Part shown: piece by piece, positions 1 to 5,455 of the stretch
How the letters are laid out: every line of letters starts with the position of its first letter
Numbering within the stretch: position 1 is the first letter of the stretch
Source of the DNA: Actinomycetota bacterium
Lineage (GTDB): Bacteria > Actinomycetota > Humimicrobiia > Humimicrobiales > Humimicrobiaceae
Direction: 5' to 3'
Length of the DNA stretch: 5,455 bases
Assembly: GCA_003486795.1 (NCBI GenBank)
Contig: DNFX01000126.1
Coordinates: 1-5,455 of the forward strand
Made by a program: the position numbers and the translations under genes
Notes under the pieces: model-generated
Databases searched by the model: none
The model's input: the letters and a program-made list of their open reading frames with translations, nothing else
Told to the model about the DNA's origin: nothing

Positions 1-1105
1 AAATGCGACTACTACCACCATCGCTCCGACCGGAACTCTGAGCATAATTGCAGGATGTTCAAGCGGAGTCGAACCTTTATTTGCAGTTTCATTTGTAAAA
101 AATGTAATGGACAATGACAAACTTGTAGAAGTGAATCCGTATTTTGAAAAAATTGCGAAGGAAGAAGGTTTTTACACAAAAGAACTCATGGAGAAAATTG
201 CAAGACATGGTTCGCTAAAAGATATGGAAGAAATACCTTCACAGTACAGACGTATTTTTGTTACAGCACATGATATTCCTCCGGTATGGCATGTAAGAAT
301 GCAGGCTTCATTTCAAAGATTCACTGATAATGCTGTTTCAAAAACAGTTAATTTTCCCAACGATGCGACAGTTGAAGATGTGGAAGAAGTGTATATGCTT
401 GCATACAGGCTTGGATGCAAGGGGATAACAATATACAGAGATAAAAGCAGGGAATCACAGGTTCTTGTTATTGACTCAGGCAAAGATACAAAAGAAAAAT
501 TAAAAGATGCAGAAATGGATGAGGTTTTAAAAGGAATCAATGGGAAGAAGCTGCTAAACGCAGATAATTTACAGGATGATTACAAAACTGCCGCAAAAGA
601 AGAGGAATATGCTCAGTTATCAGACAGCGAGAAAATCAATATCAAACCAAGACCGAGACCTGAAGTCACTAAAGGTATGACAAAAAAGTATAATATAGGC
701 GGGTGCGGGAAACTATATGTTACTGTCAATTCTGATGAGCATGGTATTTGTGAAGTTTTTACAAATACCGGAGAGGAAGGCTGTGCAGCTCTTTCTGCAG
801 CAATCGGAAGACTTATAAGCATATCCATAAGAGCAGGAATAGATATCACTTCAATACAGAAACAGGTAAGAGGAATAAGATGTGTAACCTGTATTGCTGA
901 TAGAAACTCACATGTTTTATCCTGTCCTGATGCAATCGGAAAAGCAATTGAATTTTACCTCAAGGGAACAAATAAATTTGACTTTGATGCAACAAGCGGT
1001 CCCAAATCAGTAATGATATGCCCTGAAGAAGGATGCGGCGGAATAATGGAACCTGAAGGCGGCTGCTATGTATGCAGGGCCTGCGGTTTTTCCAAATGCT
1101 CCTAA
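1..1105 (+). CDS. nrdJ: Vitamin B12-dependent (class II) ribonucleotide reductase, C-terminal part; 5' end outside window
   Basis: This enzyme reduces ribonucleotides to deoxyribonucleotides in the cytoplasm, using adenosylcobalamin to make the active-site radical. The frame is open from base 2, giving 367 visible residues. The first ATG (base 107) is internal, because family-typical sequence precedes it: an APTGTLS phosphate-binding-type motif at residues 8-14, then AGCSSGVEPLFA. Further on are the class II core blocks DNAVSKTVNFPND (about 109-121) and RLGCKGITIYRDKSRESQVL (about 136-155). A charged linker of roughly 70 residues leads to a TSCPD domain (about 230-295, with GCGKLYVTV and TGEEGCAALS). 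The tail is cysteine-rich (CPEEGC, CRAC, CGFSKC; about 340-366), like the redox or zinc-ribbon tail of NrdJ proteins. The catalytic N-x-C-x-E segment and the first redox cysteine should lie upstream, outside the window. The first tail pair is C-x4-C, whereas I expect C-x2-C in many relatives. The gene converges on the Ca2+ ATPase gene. Promoter and any NrdR box or cobalamin riboswitch are not visible. Confidence 0.96.
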   Translation, partial: NATTTTIAPTGTLSIIAGCSSGVEPLFAVSFVKNVMDNDKLVEVNPYFEKIAKEEGFYTKELMEKIARHGSLKDMEEIPSQYRRIFVTAHDIPPVWHVRMQASFQRFTDNAVSKTVNFPNDATVEDVEEVYMLAYRLGCKGITIYRDKSRESQVLVIDSGKDTKEKLKDAEMDEVLKGINGKKLLNADNLQDDYKTAAKEEEYAQLSDSEKINIKPRPRPEVTKGMTKKYNIGGCGKLYVTVNSDEHGICEVFTNTGEEGCAALSAAIGRLISISIRAGIDITSIQKQVRGIRCVTCIADRNSHVLSCPDAIGKAIEFYLKGTNKFDFDATSGPKSVMICPEEGCGGIMEPEGGCYVCRACGFSKCS

Positions 1106-1129
1106 TTAGCTTAAAACAAAGGCATGCTG

Positions 1130-1153
1130 AGTTTATATAATTAATTATAAACT
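1130..1153. terminator. AT-only inverted repeat at the convergent junction, possible terminator for the - strand genes
   Basis: Perfect 8-bp arms (AGTTTATA and TATAAACT) flank an 8-nt loop, spanning most of the space between the nrdJ and ATPase stop codons and overlapping the ATPase stop. Transcripts from the - strand would read a T-rich stretch (CTTTGTTTT) only about a dozen bases further on. The stem is almost entirely A-T, so it is thermally weak, and such repeats arise easily in AT-rich DNA. The position is its best support. Confidence 0.3.
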
Positions 1154-4063
1154 GAAACGGCTGTTTCTGTTCTTTTTAAAGTTGATTATAACATCTATCA
1201 GGTTTATAAGAAGGACAGAACCCAGTGCACACGATATTATCAAAAGCCACTGATAAAGATTAAGGCTTCTTGTTTTAAAAACATTCTGAAGTATGGGTAT
1301 ATAAATTATCCCAACCTGCAGAAGCATGGAAATAAGAAAAGAAAGGTTAAGGAATTTGTTGGCAAACAATTCTTTTCTGAAAATACCTTTATTATTAACC
1401 CTGTAATTATATGCATGCATTAATTGTGCAAGCACAAGTGTTGTAAAAACCGATGTCTGAAAAATTTCTGTTTCATTGAATACAGCAACATTATGAAAAA
1501 GTAAAGGCTCAAGAAAATAAACGGTAAGAGCTCCCAGAGTAAGTATCAGTCCCTGCCAGAATACCATACCAAGATTGCCTCTGCTCAGAATCTGCTCTTT
1601 CTGACGCGTAGCTTTTCTTGCCATAATATTTTTTTCAGGAAGATCGATACCGAGAGCAAGAGCCGGGAAGCCATCAGTTATCAGATTCATCCACAATATC
1701 TGTACAGGAATAAGGGGTATATAAACAGCATTAAACTGTATTCCCATAAAATTAAATATAAAACTTCCGAAAACTATTGCTATAAACATCAGAAGTACCT
1801 CGGAAATATTACATGAGAGGAGGAAAAGGATAAATTTCTTCAGATTATCAAAAATAACACGGCCCTCTCTTATTGCTTTTATAATTGTAGCAAAATTGTC
1901 ATCAGTCAGTATCATCTTGCTTGCTTCTTTGCTGACATCCGTACCTGTTATTCCCATAGCAATACCTATGTCTGCTCTCTTTAACGAAGGTGCATCATTT
2001 ATACCATCTCCTGTCATTGCAACGACATGATTATTTTTCTTAAGTGCTTCTACTATTTTTACTTTATTTAAAGGAGATACTCTTGCGAATATACTTATAT
2101 TTTCAATTTCTTTTTCTAGTTCTTCGGGACTCATATCATCCAGGGCAATACCTTCTATGATTTTTTCACCCTCTTTTAATATATTAAGCTCTTCACCTAT
2201 TGCCTTTGCAGTAAGATAATGATCTCCGGTCACCATGATTACTTTTATGTTTGCTTTTCTGCATTTTTCTATGGCATCATAAACCTCAGGTCTTGGTGGA
2301 TCTATCATGCCTGTAATTCCGCAGAAAATCAGCTCATTTTCATGTCTGACTATTTCTTTTGAATCTGGAAGAATATCTGTATATTTTATTGCAAAGGCAA
2401 GATTTCTCATCGCTTTCTGTGCCATTTTTGCAGTCTGGGTTTCTATTTCTTCCTTATCTGACTTTGTCATTTCAAGTACTTTATTATCTTTAATGAAATA
2501 GGTGCATTTTTTTATTATTTCTTCTGGGGCACCTTTTACAAAAATTAAATAACCATTATCCTCCTCAGTTGCATCAGGTCTTATCTTATCCTTAATAAAA
2601 TCAAGCTGATATGCAAAGCTGTCTTTATGGATTTCATGAATTGTGGTCATTATTTTTCTGATGGAATCAAAAGGTTCTTCAATTTTCCTAGGCATTTTTA
2701 ATTCGTAGTATGGTTTGGAAAAATTAAATATTCTTCCCATTTCAATAAGAGCAGTTTCTGTGGGATCGCCAATCATCTTATCGCCTTTTTCATCGATATA
2801 ATAAGCATCATTACACAAAACAGCATTTTCAAGAAGAATCATTAATGCAAGATTTTTATCAAATTCAGTAAATGTTTTATTGATAGCTGAGTTGATATTA
2901 TTTTTATCCAATGGTTCAGGCTTCTCTTTTTTGAATTTTGCAAGCTCTTCTTCATATTCAGTAATTTCCCTGCCTCCGGCAAAAATCTTTCTTACAGTCA
3001 TTTTATTTTCAGTAAGTGTTCCTGTTTTGTCGGTACAGATTACTGTTACTCCGCCAAGGGTTTCGACAGAGCTTAATTTCCTTACAATTGCATTATTTTT
3101 TGCCATTCTCTGCACGCCGAGGGCAAGAGATATGGTAACTATTGCAGGAAGTCCTTCAGGTATTGCTGCAACTGCAAGGGCAACAGCTACAAGAAGCATT
3201 TCTACAACAGTATTGCCTTTCAATATTCCTGCGAAAAATACAATCAGGCTGATTGCTATACATAGTATACCGATTTTTTTACCCACTGATTTTAACTGTT
3301 TCTGCAGAGGGGTAATTTCCTCTGATTCCTGGACCATGTTTGCGATTTTACCGATTTCCGTATTTTCTCCGGATTCGACTACAAGAGCATGACATCTTCC
3401 TTTAACTATTGTGGTTCCGCTAAATAAAATATTTTTTTTATCTCCAATTGCAATATTTGTTTCTTTTATTACAGTAGTATGTTTTTCGACCGGCAGTGAT
3501 TCCCCGGTTATAAGAGCTTCATCTGAAAGAAGATTGGACTGGCTTAAGACTCTGGCATCAGCAGGCACATGGTCTCCGGCAAAAAGTTTTATTATATCTC
3601 CCGGCACCAGCAGTCTTGAGTTTACTTTTAACTCTTTCCCATCCCTTATTACCAGGGCGGTAGGAGCTGCAAGCTCTTTGAGTGCTTCAAGTGCTTTTTC
3701 TGCCCTGTACTCCTGAACAAAACCAAGTACAGCATTAATAATAAGTATTATTAATATTACTATGGCATCAGTTATTTCCCTTATTATTATTCCTGAAATG
3801 AATGCTGCAGCTATAAGTATCCATATCATGAAATCATTGAACTGGGAAAGAAAAATCATTACAGGCTTTTTTTTACCTTTTTCTTTTATTTCATTATAGC
3901 CATATTTTTTAAGCCTCTCCTCAGCCTCCTGACTGCTTAATCCTTTTGAAGGATCTGATTCTAATTCTTCTAATGATTCTTCTATTGTTTTGGTATGCCA
4001 TGCTGGGGCTTCCAGGGTTATTTTCCTTTCCGGCTTATTGTCAAATGTATTTTTTATTTCCAT
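1145..4063 (-). CDS. P-type (P2) Ca2+-transporting ATPase, SERCA/PacL-like
   Basis: A 972-residue integral membrane pump that uses ATP to export Ca2+ or a similar divalent cation from the cytoplasm. In order: an N-terminal cation-ATPase domain (about 22-60, starting AWHTKTIEES); TM1-TM2 (about 70-119); an actuator domain with TGES at 186-189; TM3-TM4 with PEGLP at 302-306; the phosphorylation motif DKTGT at 345-349 (Asp345 is the phosphate acceptor); a nucleotide-binding domain with FDSIRK (465-470) and KGAPE (510-514); DPPRPE (588-593), TGD (612-614) and TGDGINDAP (684-692); then TM5-TM10 (about 740-960). Residues matching the two SERCA calcium sites are Glu303 (TM4), Asn752 and Glu755 (TM5), and Asn793, Thr796 and Asp797 (TM6). 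The TM8 glutamate position appears to be Gln880. This favours Ca2+ over H+ or Na+/K+, but specificity is inferred. The protein is somewhat longer than typical bacterial PacL proteins, with extra charged sequence at about 372-402 and 475-503. The ATG start follows a weak purine-rich ribosome site (GTGAAAGAAAAAA), 23 bp after the acyltransferase gene, suggesting co-transcription. It looks intact. Confidence 0.95.
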   Translation of the reverse strand: MEIKNTFDNKPERKITLEAPAWHTKTIEESLEELESDPSKGLSSQEAEERLKKYGYNEIKEKGKKKPVMIFLSQFNDFMIWILIAAAFISGIIIREITDAIVILIILIINAVLGFVQEYRAEKALEALKELAAPTALVIRDGKELKVNSRLLVPGDIIKLFAGDHVPADARVLSQSNLLSDEALITGESLPVEKHTTVIKETNIAIGDKKNILFSGTTIVKGRCHALVVESGENTEIGKIANMVQESEEITPLQKQLKSVGKKIGILCIAISLIVFFAGILKGNTVVEMLLVAVALAVAAIPEGLPAIVTISLALGVQRMAKNNAIVRKLSSVETLGGVTVICTDKTGTLTENKMTVRKIFAGGREITEYEEELAKFKKEKPEPLDKNNINSAINKTFTEFDKNLALMILLENAVLCNDAYYIDEKGDKMIGDPTETALIEMGRIFNFSKPYYELKMPRKIEEPFDSIRKIMTTIHEIHKDSFAYQLDFIKDKIRPDATEEDNGYLIFVKGAPEEIIKKCTYFIKDNKVLEMTKSDKEEIETQTAKMAQKAMRNLAFAIKYTDILPDSKEIVRHENELIFCGITGMIDPPRPEVYDAIEKCRKANIKVIMVTGDHYLTAKAIGEELNILKEGEKIIEGIALDDMSPEELEKEIENISIFARVSPLNKVKIVEALKKNNHVVAMTGDGINDAPSLKRADIGIAMGITGTDVSKEASKMILTDDNFATIIKAIREGRVIFDNLKKFILFLLSCNISEVLLMFIAIVFGSFIFNFMGIQFNAVYIPLIPVQILWMNLITDGFPALALGIDLPEKNIMARKATRQKEQILSRGNLGMVFWQGLILTLGALTVYFLEPLLFHNVAVFNETEIFQTSVFTTLVLAQLMHAYNYRVNNKGIFRKELFANKFLNLSFLISMLLQVGIIYIPILQNVFKTRSLNLYQWLLIISCALGSVLLINLIDVIINFKKNRNSRFSL
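1150..1177 (+). terminator. Putative intrinsic terminator of nrdJ
   Basis: Arms at 1150-1158 (AACTGAAAC) and 1163-1171 (GTTTCTGTT) pair over 8 of 9 positions with a single T-T mismatch, enclosing a GGCT loop. One C and then five T (1173-1177) follow on the + strand, which is the layout of a Rho-independent terminator for a transcript coming from nrdJ. The hairpin begins 45 bases after the nrdJ stop and lies inside the last codons of the convergent ATPase gene, so the sequence does double duty. The T-tract is short and ends in AAA, so strength is uncertain. Confidence 0.5.
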
Positions 4064-4086
4064 TTTTTTCTTTCACTAAAAGATTA

Positions 4087-5013
4087 TTAATCCGCCCAGA
4101 TATCGTGAAACAAAACCCACTGCTCAATATTTCTTTTTATCTGGTCTTCAAGAATCGTAATTACTTTTAACATATTTTTTTCGATAATCTCTTCCTTCTC
4201 ACCCTCAGTTTCAAGCTCTAGGGGAGGCAGTATTATCTGATGGTGATGATATTTTCCATCTCTGACTATGAAACTTGGCAGTAGAGGGGCTTTCGTAGCC
4301 AGAGCTATTTGAACAGAACCCGAAGGAATAAATGCCTTATGACCGAAAAAATCAAATTCCCTCGAATTTTTAAACGGATCCCAGTCAGTAGGTATGGCAA
4401 CGACTTCATTATTTTTTAATATTTTAAATACGTGGAGCATTTTGTTTGCATATAATGTTTTAAGGCATTTGTTTTCCCTGTTTCTTTCAAAATAATTATC
4501 AAGCGGAGGGTTTCCTCTGTGTAGCCCCACACCCCATATCTTTTTTCCTGCCGTTCCTATTCTTGCTGCCCCCCATTCGAAATTTCCTATATGTGCAGTA
4601 AAAATCACAGCACCATGTCCGGAACCCAGTGCTTTGTCAAGATGTTCAAGCCCTTCAATATTAATATTTTTATTGAACTGTCTCCTAGGGATGATCCTGT
4701 TTTTCAGAAAATCCACTACATTCTTGGCAAATTCTATATATATTTTTTTACATATGTGAGAAACTCTCGGATCGTCAGCTTCAATATTCAATACTCTGGA
4801 AATATTTCTTTTTACAATTTTTGTGTTTGCTCCTGACAAATACCACAATCTTGCAAGATTTACCCCTATAAAGTATGAAACAGGATAAGGAGTAGTCCAA
4901 GCTAATAGTGTTGCCAGTATATAATTTATATAGCCAGCCAAATTATAGAAAAATCTGAAAAATCCGGAGAGTTTTTTTCCCATATCCTTAAAATAACTGT
5001 AAAACTTTTCCAA
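4087..5013 (-). CDS. LpxL/HtrB-family membrane acyltransferase (lipid A late acyltransferase or PatA-like)
   Basis: A 308-residue protein of the Lip_A_acyltrans family, which transfers acyl chains to membrane glycolipids at the inner face of the cytoplasmic membrane. The N-terminal region has hydrophobic stretches (about 18-60) likely to anchor it. The catalytic H-x4-D/E motif is HIGNFE, giving His141 and Glu146. Other family hallmarks are an Asp-containing block PTDWDP (about 208-213), then FFGHKAFIPSGS and LATKAPLLPSFIVRDGKYH (about 222-255), and the C-terminal QWVLFHDIW (298-306). Full length is about 300 residues, as usual. The start is probably TTG at 5013: an in-frame TAA lies directly before it, and a GAAG element sits 7 nt upstream. 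The alternative is the ATG at 4983 (Met11), whose AAGGA lies too close. The substrate is unknown: lipid A is typical in Gram-negatives, while PatA relatives acylate phosphatidylinositol mannosides in actinobacteria. No other lipid A gene is visible. The gene lies between nrdR and the Ca2+ pump on the same strand. Confidence 0.9.
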   Translation of the reverse strand: MEKFYSYFKDMGKKLSGFFRFFYNLAGYINYILATLLAWTTPYPVSYFIGVNLARLWYLSGANTKIVKRNISRVLNIEADDPRVSHICKKIYIEFAKNVVDFLKNRIIPRRQFNKNINIEGLEHLDKALGSGHGAVIFTAHIGNFEWGAARIGTAGKKIWGVGLHRGNPPLDNYFERNRENKCLKTLYANKMLHVFKILKNNEVVAIPTDWDPFKNSREFDFFGHKAFIPSGSVQIALATKAPLLPSFIVRDGKYHHHQIILPPLELETEGEKEEIIEKNMLKVITILEDQIKRNIEQWVLFHDIWAD

Positions 5014-5020
5014 TTAAAAA

Positions 5021-5024
5021 CTTC
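5021..5024 (-). promoter_or_regulatory. Ribosome-binding element supporting the TTG start of the acyltransferase
   Basis: On the - strand GAAG is followed by 7 nt (TTTTTAA) and then TTG at 5013. The spacing suits a Shine-Dalgarno element, though the match is only partial. Because the codon before TTG is a TAA stop, translation cannot begin further upstream in this frame, so this short site decides between TTG-5013 and ATG-4983. Confidence 0.4.
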
Positions 5025-5060
5025 AAAAATAATACCCACTAATGATATTTTATTTTTTAC

Positions 5061-5089
5061 ATTATTAAAAATTAAAAATAAAAATTCAA
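5061..5089 (-). promoter_or_regulatory. Possible sigma-70-type promoter for acyltransferase and Ca2+ ATPase
   Basis: Reading the - strand, TTGAAT (5089-5084; 4 of 6 to TTGACA) and AATAAT (5066-5061; 5 of 6 to TATAAT) are separated by exactly 17 bases. Transcription would start near 5054 and give a leader of about 40 bases before the TTG codon. The whole 5014-5093 gap is very AT-rich, so such matches can occur by chance. If real, it would let the two membrane genes be expressed apart from nrdR. Confidence 0.3.
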
Positions 5090-5093
5090 CAAT

Positions 5094-5455
5094 TTATTCA
5101 GACATCAGTTCTTCCAGTTCCATATTAAATTCTTTCAGGCTGTCAAACTGCTTATATACTGAGGCAAATCTTATGTAAGCAACTTTATCGATGGTTTTTA
5201 AATGTTTAAGAACCAGATCCCCGATTTCCTGAGAGCTTATCTCATTGGACGGTGTATTCTTTATTTCCGTTTCGATTTCATTTACTACTTTTTCAAGGGT
5301 TTTGGTACTTATATTCCTTTTCACACAGGCTCTAATCAGGCCATCAAGAATTTTATTTCTGTTAAAAGGCTGTCTTGTTCCGTCTTTTTTTATTACAGCT
5401 ACTGGCTGAGTCTCTATTCTTTCATAAGTTGTAAATCTTTTAAAACATCTCTCGC
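5094..5455 (-). CDS. nrdR: Transcriptional repressor NrdR of ribonucleotide reductase genes; 5' end outside window
   Basis: NrdR senses ATP/dATP through an ATP-cone and binds NrdR boxes in ribonucleotide reductase promoters to repress them. The frame is open to the window edge, giving 119 residues of a protein usually about 150-160 long. The visible part starts with the end of the N-terminal zinc ribbon, ERCFKRFTTYE. The incomplete codon at the edge (xGC) would give the expected C-x-x-C if x is T. Next comes the ATP-cone, from VAVIKKDGTRQPFNRNKI (about 18-35) to about residue 105, then the signature DKVAYIRFASVYKQF and a short acidic tail ending ELEELMSE. The GTG at 5324 is internal, not a start, since conserved NrdR sequence lies upstream. 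The first zinc-binding cysteines and about 30 residues are missing only because of the window edge. It is co-directional with the acyltransferase (80-bp gap) and about 4 kb from its likely target nrdJ, which is on the opposite strand. Confidence 0.96.
   Translation of the reverse strand, partial: ERCFKRFTTYERIETQPVAVIKKDGTRQPFNRNKILDGLIRACVKRNISTKTLEKVVNEIETEIKNTPSNEISSQEIGDLVLKHLKTIDKVAYIRFASVYKQFDSLKEFNMELEELMSE

Noticed and set aside
613..849. Open frames antisense to nrdJ (613-849 and 313-540)
   Set aside because: Both are opposite conserved NrdJ coding sequence and have no recognisable domains.
107..1105. Reading the ATG at 107 as the true start of a 332-residue protein
   Set aside because: The same frame is open to the window edge and encodes conserved NrdJ motifs before that ATG, so the gene is a 5'-truncated nrdJ.
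2880..3392. 170-codon open frame antisense to the Ca2+ ATPase gene (similarly 3411-3716 and 2307-2501)
   Set aside because: They lie fully inside a conserved ATPase coding sequence, have low-complexity Ser/Ile/Phe-rich translations and show no recognisable domain, so they are reading-frame shadows.
3734..3755. 22-bp near-perfect palindrome (10-bp arms, AG centre) inside the ATPase gene
   Set aside because: It coincides with Ile/Leu-rich codons of TM2 in AT-rich DNA. Simple ATT/ATA/AAT repetition explains it, and there is no promoter or T-tract context.
4731..4758. TATATATA-rich stretch with CATATG that resembles part of an NrdR box
   Set aside because: It lies within the acyltransferase coding sequence, lacks the paired CACT...AGTG-like ends of the NrdR consensus, and is not upstream of any reductase gene.
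5080..5095. Short AAATT-GTTG-AATTT hairpin followed by T-rich DNA after nrdR
   Set aside because: Five A-T pairs alone are too weak to call as a terminator in such AT-rich sequence, and it overlaps the candidate promoter.
5094..5324. A separate 76-residue gene starting at GTG 5324
   Set aside because: Conserved NrdR sequence, including the zinc-ribbon end and the start of the ATP-cone, continues in frame upstream to the window edge.

Overview
The window comes from a low-GC bacterial chromosome (AT-rich intergenic DNA, many ATA, AGA and AAA codons). It carries four protein genes, two of them cut by the window edges. The lineage cannot be fixed from this sequence. Two points bear on it. A B12-dependent (class II) ribonucleotide reductase works with or without oxygen and is common in anaerobes and facultative anaerobes. 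NrdR is essentially a bacterial repressor.

Layout. On the + strand, bases 1-1105 encode the C-terminal part of a class II ribonucleotide reductase (nrdJ), whose start lies before the window. It runs convergently into three genes on the - strand. Read in their own direction these are: the C-terminal three quarters of the ribonucleotide-reductase repressor nrdR (5455 to 5094, start outside the window); an 80-bp AT-rich gap with a possible promoter; an LpxL/HtrB-like membrane acyltransferase (5013 to 4087, probable TTG start); a 23-bp gap; and a full-length P-type Ca2+-transporting ATPase (4063 to 1145). The convergent junction is only 39 bp. It holds two inverted repeats that could serve as terminators, one of which lies inside the last codons of the ATPase gene.

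How the genes fit together. NrdR senses ATP/dATP and represses ribonucleotide reductase genes in other bacteria, so nrdR and nrdJ about 4 kb apart make functional sense as regulator and target, although they are not co-transcribed. The acyltransferase and the Ca2+ pump are both membrane-associated, closely spaced and co-directional, so they may share a transcript. Neither has an obvious link to nucleotide reduction. I see no mobile element, CRISPR array, tRNA or rRNA. I found no clear evidence of a previously undescribed system; the most useful leads are the gene arrangement and a few residue-level details in the pump and in the NrdJ tail.
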